From NCBI GenBank assembly GCA_950295325.1, contig OX485809.1, forward strand, positions 16,554,001 through 16,618,000: DNA of 64,000 bases, given 5' to 3'. Below the pieces are notes generated by a model that ran no database searches, was not told the DNA's origin, and saw only the letters and a program-made list of their open reading frames with translations. The position numbers and the translations under genes were made by a program. Shown one piece after another: positions 48,900 through 59,814 of the stretch. Position 1 is the first letter of the stretch; every line of letters begins with the position of its first letter. This DNA comes from Polytrichum commune. Lineage: Eukaryota; Streptophyta; Polytrichopsida; Polytrichales; Polytrichaceae.

Positions 48900-49875
48900 A
48901 AGATGATGACCTGTTTGGAAATTGGAGCTAGAATTTTAATTGAGAAACTGGGATTCGGAGGAGTAAATCAGCAAATCGGAGGTGCCCGGTACGTCGGATG
49001 GGCGATCTAGGCAGAGAGAAGGATACTAGTTTGCAATTCAGAGGAAGTAGGCAACGCGGAGTATCAAGACGCAAGCATCTGGGATTTGGGGATCCAGGCG
49101 GCTGTGATTTGAGGGAGTTGGGATTTGAATGAGCAACACGAAGGTCTCCAAGGAGCAACTGCGATTCAAAAGAGCTAGGTATGGCGATTTGGAGGGGCTA
49201 TGCCCTTGGGGTTCAGCAATCCAGGCAGCAAATGATGAGGGTCAGGAAGGTTTCGAGAGGAGGAAGCGTTGAGATCGACATGGAGGATGATCAGGAAGGG
49301 TTTGGAGGAGCTATGCAGTGGGGATTCAGCGATCCAGGCATCTATCACTATATTCGTTAATTTGAGATTTTTCGGCATTTTGAGACAGTTACAAATATAA
49401 GAACACGGATAAAATCACATAGATATTGGAAAATGTTGTAAGATGCAAATACTTTAAAGCGGGTGTTCATATCAAGAACCCAATTAAGAACTCATATCAA
49501 GATGGTTTAGGTAGGACGACCCAAACATTAGACCATGTTGTTGTGGTTCATATATTAATTTGAGACAAGAGAAAGTCTCAAATTAACGAATATAATGATT
49601 CTGTGATTTGAGGAAGCTCCGCAATTGGAAATCGGGGCTAGGCAACTCAAAATCAATGCCGGGATTTGAATTAGACAACATGAAGGTCTCGTAGGAGCAT
49701 GCAGCTGTGATTCAGAAGAGCAACCAGGTATTGCAATCTGGAGAAGCTATTCTGTTGTGATTCGGCGAGGTAGCAAGCAAGTGAAGAGGAGCATGAGCTT
49801 TGGACACGACGAAGCGCTGAGATCTACATGGAGAGGAGGAAGGTCGGAATCGCGGAGAGGAAGTTCATGGACTGA
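48900..49875. repeat. Purine-rich internally repetitive stretch with a MITE
   Basis: Words such as GGATTTGAAT, AAGGTCTC and GATTCAGCGATCCAGGC recur here with changes, for example at 49200-49340 and again at 49600-49860, suggesting old internal duplications. A small MITE (49351-49592) sits between the two parts. Confidence 0.55.
49351..49592. mobile_element. TA-flanked MITE
   Basis: The left end TATTCGTTAATTTGAGATTT pairs with the right-end complement TATTCGTTAATTTGAGACTT. TA lies outside both (49349-49350, 49593-49594). The element is 242 bp and non-coding. Confidence 0.85.
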
Positions 49876-49977
49876 GGGCCACTTCCCACATGAGACTGAG
49901 AGCCCACGACCATTACACTTCAAGCACTCTCATTGGTGGAAAAGGCGGAGCCAGTCCAAGTTCACTTCACACCAGCC
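49876..49977 (+). mobile_element. Fragment of the GGGCCACTTCACAC MITE
   Basis: The fragment starts GGGCCACTTCCCACATGAG and contains CTCTCATTGGTGGAAAAGGCGG and CCAAGTTCACTTCACAC. In the fuller copies the latter segments lie near the right end, in reverse. It abuts the left terminus of the large hAT element. Confidence 0.7.
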
Positions 49978-52349
49978 TTTTTGGGGTGGCTAAATATAGC
50001 CACATGACGAAAAGTTAGCAGAGGTGACGAAAAGCTATAAGGGTCTAGGGCCGCCTCCCAGTCGGACAGTCGCCACTCTGTCCACTCGCCTCCCACCACC
50101 CTCGCCACTCTGCGCCATGATAACTCCGCCGTGCTTGATGTGTCGCCCTGCCATCTCACTTCGCCGCGAATGTGACCTCTGAGGTGGCGCCACATCGCGC
50201 CCCGCCACTCTCCCCACTTCGACTCCATCGCCAGCTATGTAATCCCACTCTCCAGTGTTTCGCCCAGTAATTCTGCCAACTTTCCAGTAATTCGCCTGTT
50301 TTGCGGCACTAATTACAGCCTTGGCGCCAGTAACTTATGCCCTCCTTACTGCTTTCATCGCCATCTTCGCCAGTAACTTATGCCCTCCTTACTGCTTTCA
50401 TCGCCATCTTTTGAGCTTTGGGTTGAACCTGCAATATCTCATTGGCTAATGGAGACATTCCATTCACATTTCATTCACCCTGCTTCTTGAGTCTTGGAAG
50501 GGTGTTGTCGCAATCCGTTGAGGGTTTCATTCATGAGAGCAAGGAGTGGGAGGAGTGGTGGAGTGAGACACTGAGAGCAAGGAGCCAGGAGTGCTGCTTT
50601 GAGCTTTGATTGTGTGCATTGTGCAACCTGTACTCCGCATTGTGCAACCTGCAGCCTGCAATGGAGATTTGCGGAACCACTGAACTTACTATCTGGGAGA
50701 CTCAAAACCCTCCATCCCCCAAGCTTTTATATGATTTCAGTTTGTCTTTTCCTGCTGATTGTGTTTGTTCAATCTTGCTGAAGGGTATTGTTGTTCAATC
50801 TCTGCTCATTGTGTTTGATCAATCTTGCTAATTGTGTGTTTGATCAATCTTGCATTTGTGTGTTGTGTGTTTGAGCAATCTTGGTGATTGCTGGTCGATC
50901 TTGGTCACCTGAGGGTTGTTGATCTTGGTCACCTGAGATCTTGGTGAACAATCTTAGTGATTGCTGGTCGATCTTGGTCACCTGAGATTTTGGTGATTGC
51001 TAGTCGATGTTGGTCACCTGGTGATTGCTGGGATGGAGCGGATCGCCAGGGCAAAGCGGAACTCCGTTCTTGAGCTTTATTTCGCGTCTTCTCAGAACGC
51101 TAATGACCCTGGTCCTTTGGAATTGCCCTCTGCCCGCAAATGTGCTAGGTTTACCCGTGATGCAGAGGCATCCTCATCCGGCAGCAAGGTAAGTAGCAAT
51201 CCATGTATTACTCCGCCCCGTGCCAATGCCGCAGTGAAGCTGATTTGCCCTGGTGGCCTCCCTGAGCCTGCCATCTCCTCAATTGGGTCAGATGTTGTTG
51301 AAATAATTGATGTCACCTCGGATGCTCCAGTTGCTACCCCCTGTAAGGCAAAAAAAAAAAAACAAATGAGGTATCCCGAAAGTGTCAGGATGCATGGGCC
51401 ATCGCCCATCCTTGGGCTGAAATGCTTCGAGGTGGTGATGGAATTGTGGATAGAGTGAAATGCATAGTCTGCAGTCATGTGAAAGGTCGTGAGGTGACCA
51501 TGGGAGCCAAATCCGACACGTTGGAAAAACATGCTGGTAAGAGACAAGCAAAATCAGATTTGCCACATATTAATGTAAAAAAAGATGAGTTTTATGTCAA
51601 CAAAAAATGCGGTCACCTGAGGGCTGCGGCATCTTATAGTTCTCAGAGCCAGGGCCACCCTAGTGTGTTGCAACAAGTAAAACAATTGCATTTTCTTTAT
51701 GTGCTTGCATGTTGCCGTTATTGTTGCATTTATTGCCACCATTCTTTGCTAACCCTTTTTGTTGTTTTTATTGCTGCCTACATGTTTGGGTGTGGTTTGC
51801 AATGACTAACTTGGTGGGTGTATGGCAGGTGCAAAAGGAATTCAAGGGTGATAGAGCTCGGAAGATCAACCAGTTTGCAACCGTGTTTCACCTCTTGCAA
51901 ACTGGGCGTCCGATGCTCGAGTATGAGAGCATAAAGAGACTTTATCAATTTCTGAAGATGCCACATTTGAGCATCAAGCATTGGTCGGATAATAGCGGCT
52001 GGATGATCGCTGAATACTTGCATGCTCAAGTCATGAGACGAGCAAAGGAGGTTCTGGCATCTGCACACTACATTGCGGTAACCTGTGATGAGGTGACAAC
52101 TGTGGACAATCAGTCATGGATTTCTATCCATGCCTACTATGTGCATGACTTCTACAGGCAGCCACTGCTTGTGTCCCTTGAGCGGCTAACTGAGGGCGCA
52201 TCCGCTGGTCCTTTGGCAGCGGTGATTGTTGATGCACTCGCCACCCATGGTGGTCTTGATAAGGATGACCTTCGAAAGAAGTTCACGTCCTTCGGGGCAA
52301 ACAGAGCTTTTGTCTTTCAGGTAAGCTAAACCCCCTAAACCTTTCTTGC

Positions 52350-52760
52350 TTGTTCATTTCAGATTGCTTGTTCATTTCAAATTCCTTGTTCATTTCAGAT
52401 TGCTTATTCATTTCAGATTGCTTGTTCATTTCATATTGCTTGTTCATTTCAGATTGCTTGTTCATTTCAGATTGCTTGTTCATTTCAGATTGTTTGTTCA
52501 TTTCAGATTGCATTTGTGTGTTCATTTCAGATTGCAGTTGCTAGTTCATATCAGATTGCAGTTGCTAGTTCATATCAGATTTCAGTTTATTTGTGTATGT
52601 GATTGCATTTGTGTATGTATCAATTTCAGATTGCAGTTGCTTGTTCATATCAGATTGCAGTTGCTTGTTCATTTCAGATTGCAGTTGCTTGTTCATATCA
52701 GATTGCAATTGTTTGTTCATTTCAGATTGCAGTTGCTTGTTCATCTCATGTATGTGTGGG
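52350..52760. repeat. 18-bp minisatellite made of 3' splice-site-like units
   Basis: About nine copies of TTGTTCATTTCAGATTGC lie head to tail at 52350-52520. Longer variants (TTCATATCAGATTGCAGTTG) then continue to the true acceptor near 52770. Each unit contains TTCATTTCAG, a good 3' splice-site sequence. Because 18 is divisible by 3, all frames stay open, which produces repetitive open frames on both strands. Confidence 0.92.
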
Positions 52761-53649
52761 ATGTGAGCAGGGGTCCGGGGGGGGGGGGTGTGACAAAGCT
52801 TCTACAGGATACCATTGCTTCGCACATGCATGGGGTCCACTGTGTAAGCCACAGGACCAACCTTGCTGTGAAGGAGTTGTCTCATTTGCCAGTCATTCAG
52901 AAAATTGAGAACATGCTCCATGTGTTGCACAAGTACTTCGCTCGGAGCCCAAAACGACATATTGAGTTCACAAAGCTAGCAGAGGTTATGGAGACTAAGG
53001 GTCTCAAGATTCTCATAGATGTAAAAACAAGTTGGCTAAGCATGGTTTCACCTCTGAAACGTGTCATGAGCGAATATCGGACCTTAATTCAAAAAATGCA
53101 AGAAGATAGTAAGGATGGCACCACCCCGCATGCATCGCGGGAGGTGGCAAAGACTAACTTCTCTTTGCTTGTGGATGTCTCAGTTCCCATTGCACTTACG
53201 TGCTTTCTACCATTGCTTGAGACAATGCACTACTTGGTGAAATTTTCCCAGCAGCGGGATATATTCATCTGTGACTACCTTGGAGCAGTCAAGGTGTGCC
53301 AAGGACAGCTGTATACGTTGTATTCTGACCCACAAACTTCTTTTCGATCCGATGCTTTTAGAGAGATGACCGACCTCTTAGGGTGTCAGCATCACACCAT
53401 CTCCATGGTTTGGGAGACCTCAGTGTTGGACTTGAACGAGTCTGGCGAGCATCTTGCATTCAATTGCGGATAGCACACTTACCCTGCTACAATATTGGAC
53501 ACCCTCGGCAGACCCCAACAAGTCTCACGTGAGGCTCTGACCACAGTCGTAGATGAGGTGAAATCTCTCTGCCAAGGTAAACACGAGCCCCTTCTTTCTT
53601 GATTTTTGTGCTTGAATGTTTCTTAATTTTTGTGATTGAATTTTTGTTG

Positions 53650-53780
53650 ATCTGATGTATGTGCAGGGGCTATGAATCTGATGTATGTGCAGGGGTTTTG
53701 AATCTGATGTATGTGCAGGGGCTTTGAATATGATGTATGTGCAGGGGCTGATATTTGTGAACCTGATGTATGTGCAGGGG
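53650..53780. repeat. About 27-bp minisatellite of acceptor-like units
   Basis: Five copies of TGATGTATGTGCAGGGG occur between 53650 and 53780. The last supplies the acceptor for the final exon. Units are spaced about 26-33 bp. Confidence 0.92.
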
Positions 53781-54652
53781 CTGCCGCAAGTCTAATTGCG
53801 GAGTTGTCAAGCCGATTCCCCGCATCAAGTCTAATGGATGCACTGGGAGTGGTGTACCCCCAATATTGGCTGCAGCCCCATGCAGAGGAGCTTTTTGAGG
53901 GTCACTTTGCCATTCTGAAAAACCATTATTGCTATGAGAGAAAAATTGGTGATGTATATTCGCCTCCTGTACTAGACCTCTCAGCCTTGAATCACGAATG
54001 TAGCCAGTTCAAAGGGGCTATGAAAGCCAATGCGGCTGATGCCCTTCAGAAACCCATCACCTTGAACCCTCTGACAAAATTGTGGCGGACATTGTCTATG
54101 AGCATGGTCCTGAAGAAGCATTTCAGGGAATGGTTCAAGGTGGCGGAACTTGCCGCCGTCTAGGTTCTTGGTTCAGTGGAGGATGAAAGAACCTTCTCCA
54201 CAGTCGCATTCTCTAAATCGAAGCTTCGCAACTGCTTGAGTGAGCACCTTCCCGCATGTGTGGGTGTCTACAGCCAAAATTTCTACCAATTGGAGGATTT
54301 CCCATTTGACAAAGTCTATGATGAGTGGCATGCAGATAGAAGGAGGCAGCCAGACTGTTAACGATGTGATGCATGCCTCCATGTAGAAATGCAATTTTGA
54401 TTATGCAGTTTGTGTAGCCATGTTCTTAAATTCCCTAGGATGAACTACCGCAGCTCTGTGATGTTGCGTCGTTGTAGATGTTTACCTCCAGGATTAAGTC
54501 TTCTACCGATTTTGTTGTATTGCTCACTTGGTTGCATTATGGTTTGATGTTTGTGTATTGGTTCAATTTGGTTGGTCTTTCTATTGGCAACAGGTCTCTT
54601 CGCGGCCCCTTATACCATTTCGTTATGTGGCTATTTTTATCCACCCCAAAAA

Positions 54653-55238
54653 AACATGGTCAGCTTGGTTGATGTCTTGGTTGCATTAGGTATGAATTTG
54701 GGTAGATGTGCTTGGTACTAAGGATTGCAAGGCATGATGTGTTATGACTTCATAAGTTGGGATTGCAGGGCATGGGCTTGATGTATTATGACTTCATAAG
54801 TTGATATGTTGTGCCTTCATGAGTAAACGTTGTGCTTTGAGGCTTGAATTTTGATTGTGGCTTTGAACTTTTAATGTTAGAACTTAGTGTATCCTGGAGG
54901 TTTTCATCTACGACTAATGATAAATGCGGCAGAGAGCCGGACTGAGGGAAATTTAGTTTTTAGAAAAGCAACTTCGCCAATGTGCTACAATATTTTTTGA
55001 AATATAGCCAAAATTTACACTCTATTATTTCAATTATCGCCCAACTTTACTATATTTTGAATGTCATGTTTGCCACATATGGTGAAATAAAAAACTCAAT
55101 TGTAGCCACTTCAAACTAAAATATTATTAGTTAAAGTTGAAAAATAACTCCTCTATGAATGTATTTGTAGCCAACTTCTCAACAAAAATACCCAACTTGT
55201 AGCCTTCCTCTCCACAAATGGAAAAAGCCAAAAAAAAT
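54653..55238. other. Gene-free stretch
   Basis: AT-rich sequence right of the hAT element. A near-duplicate phrase (GATTGCAAGGCATG / GATTGCAGGGCATG with TTATGACTTCATAAGTTG) occurs near 54722-54800. No gene is seen. Confidence 0.5.
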
Positions 55239-55652
55239 GGCTGCTTCACACTACCATTGAGGGACCAACAGAATATGTGAATGCAAGATGGATGTAAATT
55301 CTGCATGAATTCTTACATGGCATCAAATGGATCATGTGTAATGATTACTTGGCCTATTTTCAAAAACCACTTTTTAGAGATAGGTCTAACACAAAACCGG
55401 GAGACCATGGCACTCCGAACACTCGCAACCGTTGGTTTATTCTAATGTATTATATGTGAGGGCCCACATGAATAGATATTCATTGAAGAAGCATTTGGTT
55501 GAGGGCTCAGTCACATATGACTTCACACTACATTTTAGGGTCCATGACTAGATTGTATGATTTTGGAGGTGTCTTGGGACGGCTTTGGGACACTTTCTTT
55601 TGGGATCTTACAATTTCATGGTCACAAGTCTTGGCTTGTGTGTGAAGTGGCC
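55239..55652 (-). mobile_element. MITE of the GGGCCACTTCACAC family, copy 3, inverted
   Basis: The copy begins GGCTGCTTCACACTACC and ends GTGTGTGAAGTGGCC. The interior is the reverse complement of 12166-12676, including GACCATGGCACTCCGAAC and ATATGACTTCACACTACA. It is shorter (414 bp) through internal loss. Confidence 0.85.
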
Positions 55653-55739
55653 TATATGTTACAATTACTATGAATTAATCAAGAACAATTAAATACCGTG
55701 CAAGGGTGATTGCATTACATTTTAAACTTACACTAAAGA

Positions 55740-55930
55740 GGTTAATTAACACGAAACTATTGACAACACCAAAGTGCCCTTGGCTTTGGTAAAGAAAAAA
55801 AAAAAAGGATACTTTATGCAATGGTTGTGCCTATGCATGCACAACACACAAGGTCCAATCAAAATGAACTCTCTGCCAAACTATTGCATGGGTAAAATAA
55901 TGTGAGATTCAGTTGATTGTCACAAATGCA
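55740..55930 (+). repeat. Family-W repeat
   Basis: CACCAAAGTGCCCTTGGCTTTGG, TGGTTGTGCCTATG-like and AATGAACTCTCTGCCAAACT are shared with 59815-60000 and, inverted, with 46980-47230. Confidence 0.75.
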
Positions 55931-56959
55931 TGTATTGTAATCGAGAGATGTTCAAACCCCCTACTCTAGAAAGAGTTTATGAAATGTCAACTAAAATCCC
56001 AAATAACCTTAAGTAAACCTAATTTTTTCCTAAGAAAACTTATCCAAAGCACCCAAATGATACAAACTCCACCTCTTTTAAGTCTTCCATGAGTGTTTCC
56101 CTAGGTTTTTTCCCTATCCAAAATCTGAACTACAAACCTATTTGTTGCTTGCAAGTCAATGGCGATTGTTGATTGTGATGGTGCTGCAAGAAACACACAT
56201 CCTTGTGAGTCGGTGATACAACTAAAATCCAACTCATCTTCCACAATTCACACATTATGAACTTGATGGAAAGCAAGATGATATATATTCATAAGCTCAT
56301 TGTAGAAAACCATGCAGAAAATAAGGCGCAATGGCAGTCCTTGCACTCACGGGTAGATCACTTAGTGAATTTTAAAAATGACATGCGGCATAATATAGAG
56401 AGGATTAAAATCATTTGAAATAAAAATTATAAAGGAATTCCAAATAATGAAGGGGCCATTAAATGCAGATAATCCCATTATAAGTAAGTTAGATGGACAT
56501 AAAACGTGGGCCATTATTTTTTTGTAAAATTAATATAGGGGCTGAAGATAAGGATCCTAGAAGGTATGTTTAGTATGGTATGTAAATGGCTTTAGGACTC
56601 ACGGGGATGGATGATAGTTGGGAATTTCGTCTGTCCAAAAATGGATAAAAAGGGAACGCGCCGTTGTCGTTACTTAAAAGGAATATAGAGTACAAAAAAT
56701 TGCAGTGACTTGGACAATATAAGTAATGAAAGGGTGCAAACAAATGGGCCATTTTTAAAATTTAAGTAATTATAAGGAGGCTTTAATTCAACCCTTGAAG
56801 GTAAATAGCCCCAAAACAAAAAAAAAAACCCTAGCCGTACGTGGTGCACAAAAATGCCTTAGAGTGATCTACCCGTGCTTGCACTGCTGTGCGAAACCAA
56901 GATGTCACTACTCTCATTGTAACGATACCTCTTCCTTTGCTATTGCTAGTATCATGTTA
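55931..56959. other. Gene-free stretch
   Basis: AT-rich, with no recognisable repeat end or gene. The 87-codon frame at 56795-57058 runs into the next element and is not supported. Confidence 0.45.
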
Positions 56960-57414
56960 GGGGCGCTTCATACTATGGCCGAAGGTCGAGAGGCTGTCAA
57001 TTTCCACCAATCGAATTGCAAGAAATCCAGAGTTCAGCCTCTCGACCCTTCACATTAAGGCCAAAGTCCAAAGGCCGTCGCAATTTAAAATGATCACTTT
57101 TTGAAGAAGGTGACGGACTCTCGAAGGAAGTTTGGGTCAGACGGGAATGGAAACCCAAACTATGGTCGAGAGGCCGTCGGTTTTTTTCATTAACAAGATC
57201 TTGGCCGTTAAATTGAACAAGGAATAAAGTGGGATGCTCCTTTGGGTTTGGACTTTGAGCTTGGCCTTTGGAGGCTTCACACTATGCCCAACCGAAGGCT
57301 TCACTTACTATATTTTATTGGCTATTTTCAGCTCATTCCTTTGGACTCTCAACAAAGTTTGGCCACTCAATCCCATAGCCTCTCGACTTGGACGGGCATA
57401 GTGTGAAGCGGCCC
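56960..57414. mobile_element. Harbinger/Tourist-like MITE with TTA target duplication
   Basis: The left end GGGGCGCTTCATACTATGGC and the right-end complement GGGCCGCTTCACACTATGCC are inverted repeats. TTA lies outside both (56957-56959, 57415-57417). The interior repeats GTCGAGAGGC in both directions. At 455 bp it codes for nothing. Confidence 0.9.
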
Positions 57415-57417
57415 TTA

Positions 57418-59111
57418 GTCCGGATATGGCCAACGACCAACATTATTTCACAACCTAACTCCATATTTGGGCCCTCATAGCAACAACTTGAAGAATGAGA
57501 ATCAAGGTTTCAGCAGCTCCTCAACAGATGCTTAACTTGACAGAGCACGAAAATGCATTGGTACTCTACAAAAACATGCATAGACTGTGATAGTCCATCG
57601 ATTCCTCCTTCAACGAAACTTGATGTCATTACTATCAGCGAGATGATCCTTCTTGCTTTACAGATGACAATATCATAGTGCTCTTTTGGTAAGACAATTT
57701 CACAAAAGTGATAACTCAATTTCATGTTTTGGTACTCATATTCACAACTTTACAAAATCAATTTCTTGAACTATAGAATTTTATTTCACAAAGAATGGTA
57801 CACCATGTATAAGATTCTCCTAATCGCATCTCACAATTAGCATTACCAAAATTTTGGTTGACCTCTCTTATTTAATCTTGGACCATGTTTGTAGTGATTG
57901 TTTTTACATCATCACTAATGTGACACAAATGGACAAGGCACTCCAAACACATTATGCGCTCTACTCACGTGGCCGACACCCTTCCCACAATCAAATCCAC
58001 GAGATTGTGCACTCAAACCACATTGGGTTTGTGTTGCTTGTTTCGATCAAAGACTTGAGAAGAACCAGGTCCAACTGCTTTCGGCTTTGAGGTACTGTAA
58101 TGAAAGACCAAAGAAAACTCGACGTCAAGGTTAGAGGCTTCAAGGTAAACACAAAACAAAGAGGAGCCAATGAACAACAAGAAGGCAAAGAATGCGAAAG
58201 GAGGAGGCAAGAATTGAGAAGTTGAGAATACGAAAACCACAAAGTGCAGAAAGATAATGAAATTGGTTTGGAGGATTCATGAAGTTGCTAGAATTAAAGG
58301 TTCACTATCATGAAATTGTGGTGTGCCACATGTCAAGTCAATTTAGAAGAATCACGAACCAATCTAAAAAGTTCATGACATTGGTAAAACACTTTGATAA
58401 CATTGGTCAGCAAGTTCATGAACTAGCTTGGAACCTTCAGGAAATTGGGTTTGCACTTTTGTGAAGTCATCTTACCAAAGGAGTAATCTAGAGTTGGACG
58501 CCGACCCATATGATTCACTGTCAACACTTGTGAATTGATTTATTTGTCCAATTTTAAATTAGATTTAGAGCTCCCTTCCTTGGCCACGAGGTTCTAGTGG
58601 CAAATATGTGTTACAAGAGTGAAAATGCACAACCAATGGCATGTGGGTAAATTCAGACTTGTATGAGAGTGAAATGCAAGTTGATCTTATGATCAAATTA
58701 AGGAGTCTGTGAGCAAGATCCTAACCTAATCTGGTTAGACCTCTTCTTCAAAGTCTATACTCTGTGAGGTATGCGAGTGAGACTGAAAGAGAAGAATTTA
58801 CTCCAGTCATGATCCATGCTGTCTGGGATGGATAAAGTGAATTAATGTTGCTCAAGAGAAGTGTATATCAAACTGCTATAATTTTGAGAGACTTTGAGTG
58901 AACCTTGCCAGTTGTAGAATGTGTGCAAATCTCTTGAAGAGAGTGGGCATTGATGAGTAAATTGTAAGGATAAAAGGGGAGATTCCTGAGATCAAATTGT
59001 GCCTTCTGGTGAAAATCTTACCTGATGGGAAACCAAAGACGATAGGTTAAGTTATAAGCTTAATTTGCAATGTGGGAACTCGGAGAATTCACCTGCAACA
59101 TTTTCGGACAC
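57418..59111. other. Gene-free stretch
   Basis: Several short frames on both strands (57510-57725, 57854-58464) have no recognised domain. No terminal repeats are seen. Confidence 0.45.
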
Positions 59112-59113
59112 TA

Positions 59114-59432
59114 GAGTTATCCATTGATTCAACCGGAGTTTTAGTAGGGAGTTGGTTGTTTTGCATGCATAACTTTCTATGTTCAGTAAGTTTTGGGTGC
59201 ATGCTTGGAGTCAATGTGGAGGTTTGAATGAAGGACATTCCATATTGGTTCATTGGGTACCAAACTCATTTTGGCATGCCAAGAGATACCCAATGAACCA
59301 ATATGGAATGTCCTTCGTTCAAACCTCCACATTGACTCCAAGCATGCACCCAAAACTTACTGAACATGGAAAGTTATGGATGCAAAACAACCAACTCCTT
59401 ACTAAAACTCCGGTTGAATCAATGGATAACTC
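59114..59432. mobile_element. TA-flanked foldback element, uninterrupted copy
   Basis: The ends are GAGTTATCCATTGATTCAAC and its complement, with TA outside both (59112-59113, 59433-59434). The sequence is nearly a full hairpin around a centre near 59275. It matches 26425-28136 on both sides of that copy's hAT insertion. Confidence 0.92.
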
Positions 59433-59814
59433 TACTGCTCCCTCCATTTAAAGTTGTAAAGTTGCGAGAGAATGTGATGAGATAAATATTGATATAAGTC
59501 GAAGGCATATGAGTCTCAGATCATATGTATTAGACTTTGAGAACCAAACAAACCTTATCTTTCTATTGCCAACTCTCCATAACATGTGGTGAATAAAAGA
59601 GTGGTCTGTGGTCTATTGTGAGAATGTACGTTGGTGGTAGGACGAACTCACTCTGAGTCCCAAATATGACTTGAAAAGGATGAATACCGGTATACATCTT
59701 ACATACATTGTTGGATAGTATTATTGATTATTTTCATTTGCAATATTCTCAATTTGACAAGGAAAATTGATAACCTTGGAAAGGAGATTGCACTAAATTT
59801 CACAGTTTCATTAA

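Larger units (their letters stand above)
51033..54361 (+). pseudogene. hAT-family transposase with BED-type zinc finger, intron-bearing, mutated
   Basis: Likely exons are 51033-51188, 51389-51676, 51829-52320, 52771-53576 and 53778-54361. The junctions agree in phase except at exon 4, where a 12-G tract (52777-52788) puts the frame one base off. The N-terminal region has a BED-like finger (CIVCSHVKGREV with KHAGKR). The core shows the hAT DEVTT motif (TCDEVTTVDNQSW), then GVHCVSHRTNLAVKEL. The C-terminal dimerisation region is SVEDERTFSTVAFSKSKLRN. Two in-frame TAG codons break it: 53471-53473, and 54161-54163 just before the dimerisation region. The first intron could instead be read through, but a 13-A run would then need an indel. 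The pattern is of a recently inactivated element, or of assembly errors at homopolymers plus two true stops. Confidence 0.85.
49978..54652 (+). mobile_element. 4.7-kb hAT-type transposon, near-complete but mutated
   Basis: The termini TTTTTGGGGTGGCTAAATAT and, complemented from the right end, TTTTTGGGGTGGATAAAAAT pair over about 36 bases, to CACATGACGAAA/CACATAACGAAA. Between them lies one transposase gene (51033-54361) preceded by about 1 kb of repeat-rich sequence. That leader includes a 44-bp tandem duplication near 50325-50405 and GGTCACCTGAG-bearing repeats at 50890-51020. The T/A-run termini are not the usual CAGGG-type hAT ends, and no 8-bp target duplication is visible. The left flank is a truncated MITE, so one side may have been rearranged after insertion. 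Confidence 0.8.

Noticed and set aside
52283-52525. Minus-strand frame of repeated NKQSEM
   Set aside because: Pure translation of the 18-bp repeat, with no start context or domain.
52346-53473. 375-codon plus-strand open frame
   Set aside because: Its first part is translated intronic 18-bp minisatellite. Only the part after about 52790 is transposase exon, and the frame ends at an internal stop of the transposase gene.
53711-54163. Separate 150-codon gene
   Set aside because: It is the last hAT exon plus translated acceptor repeats, ending at an internal TAG.
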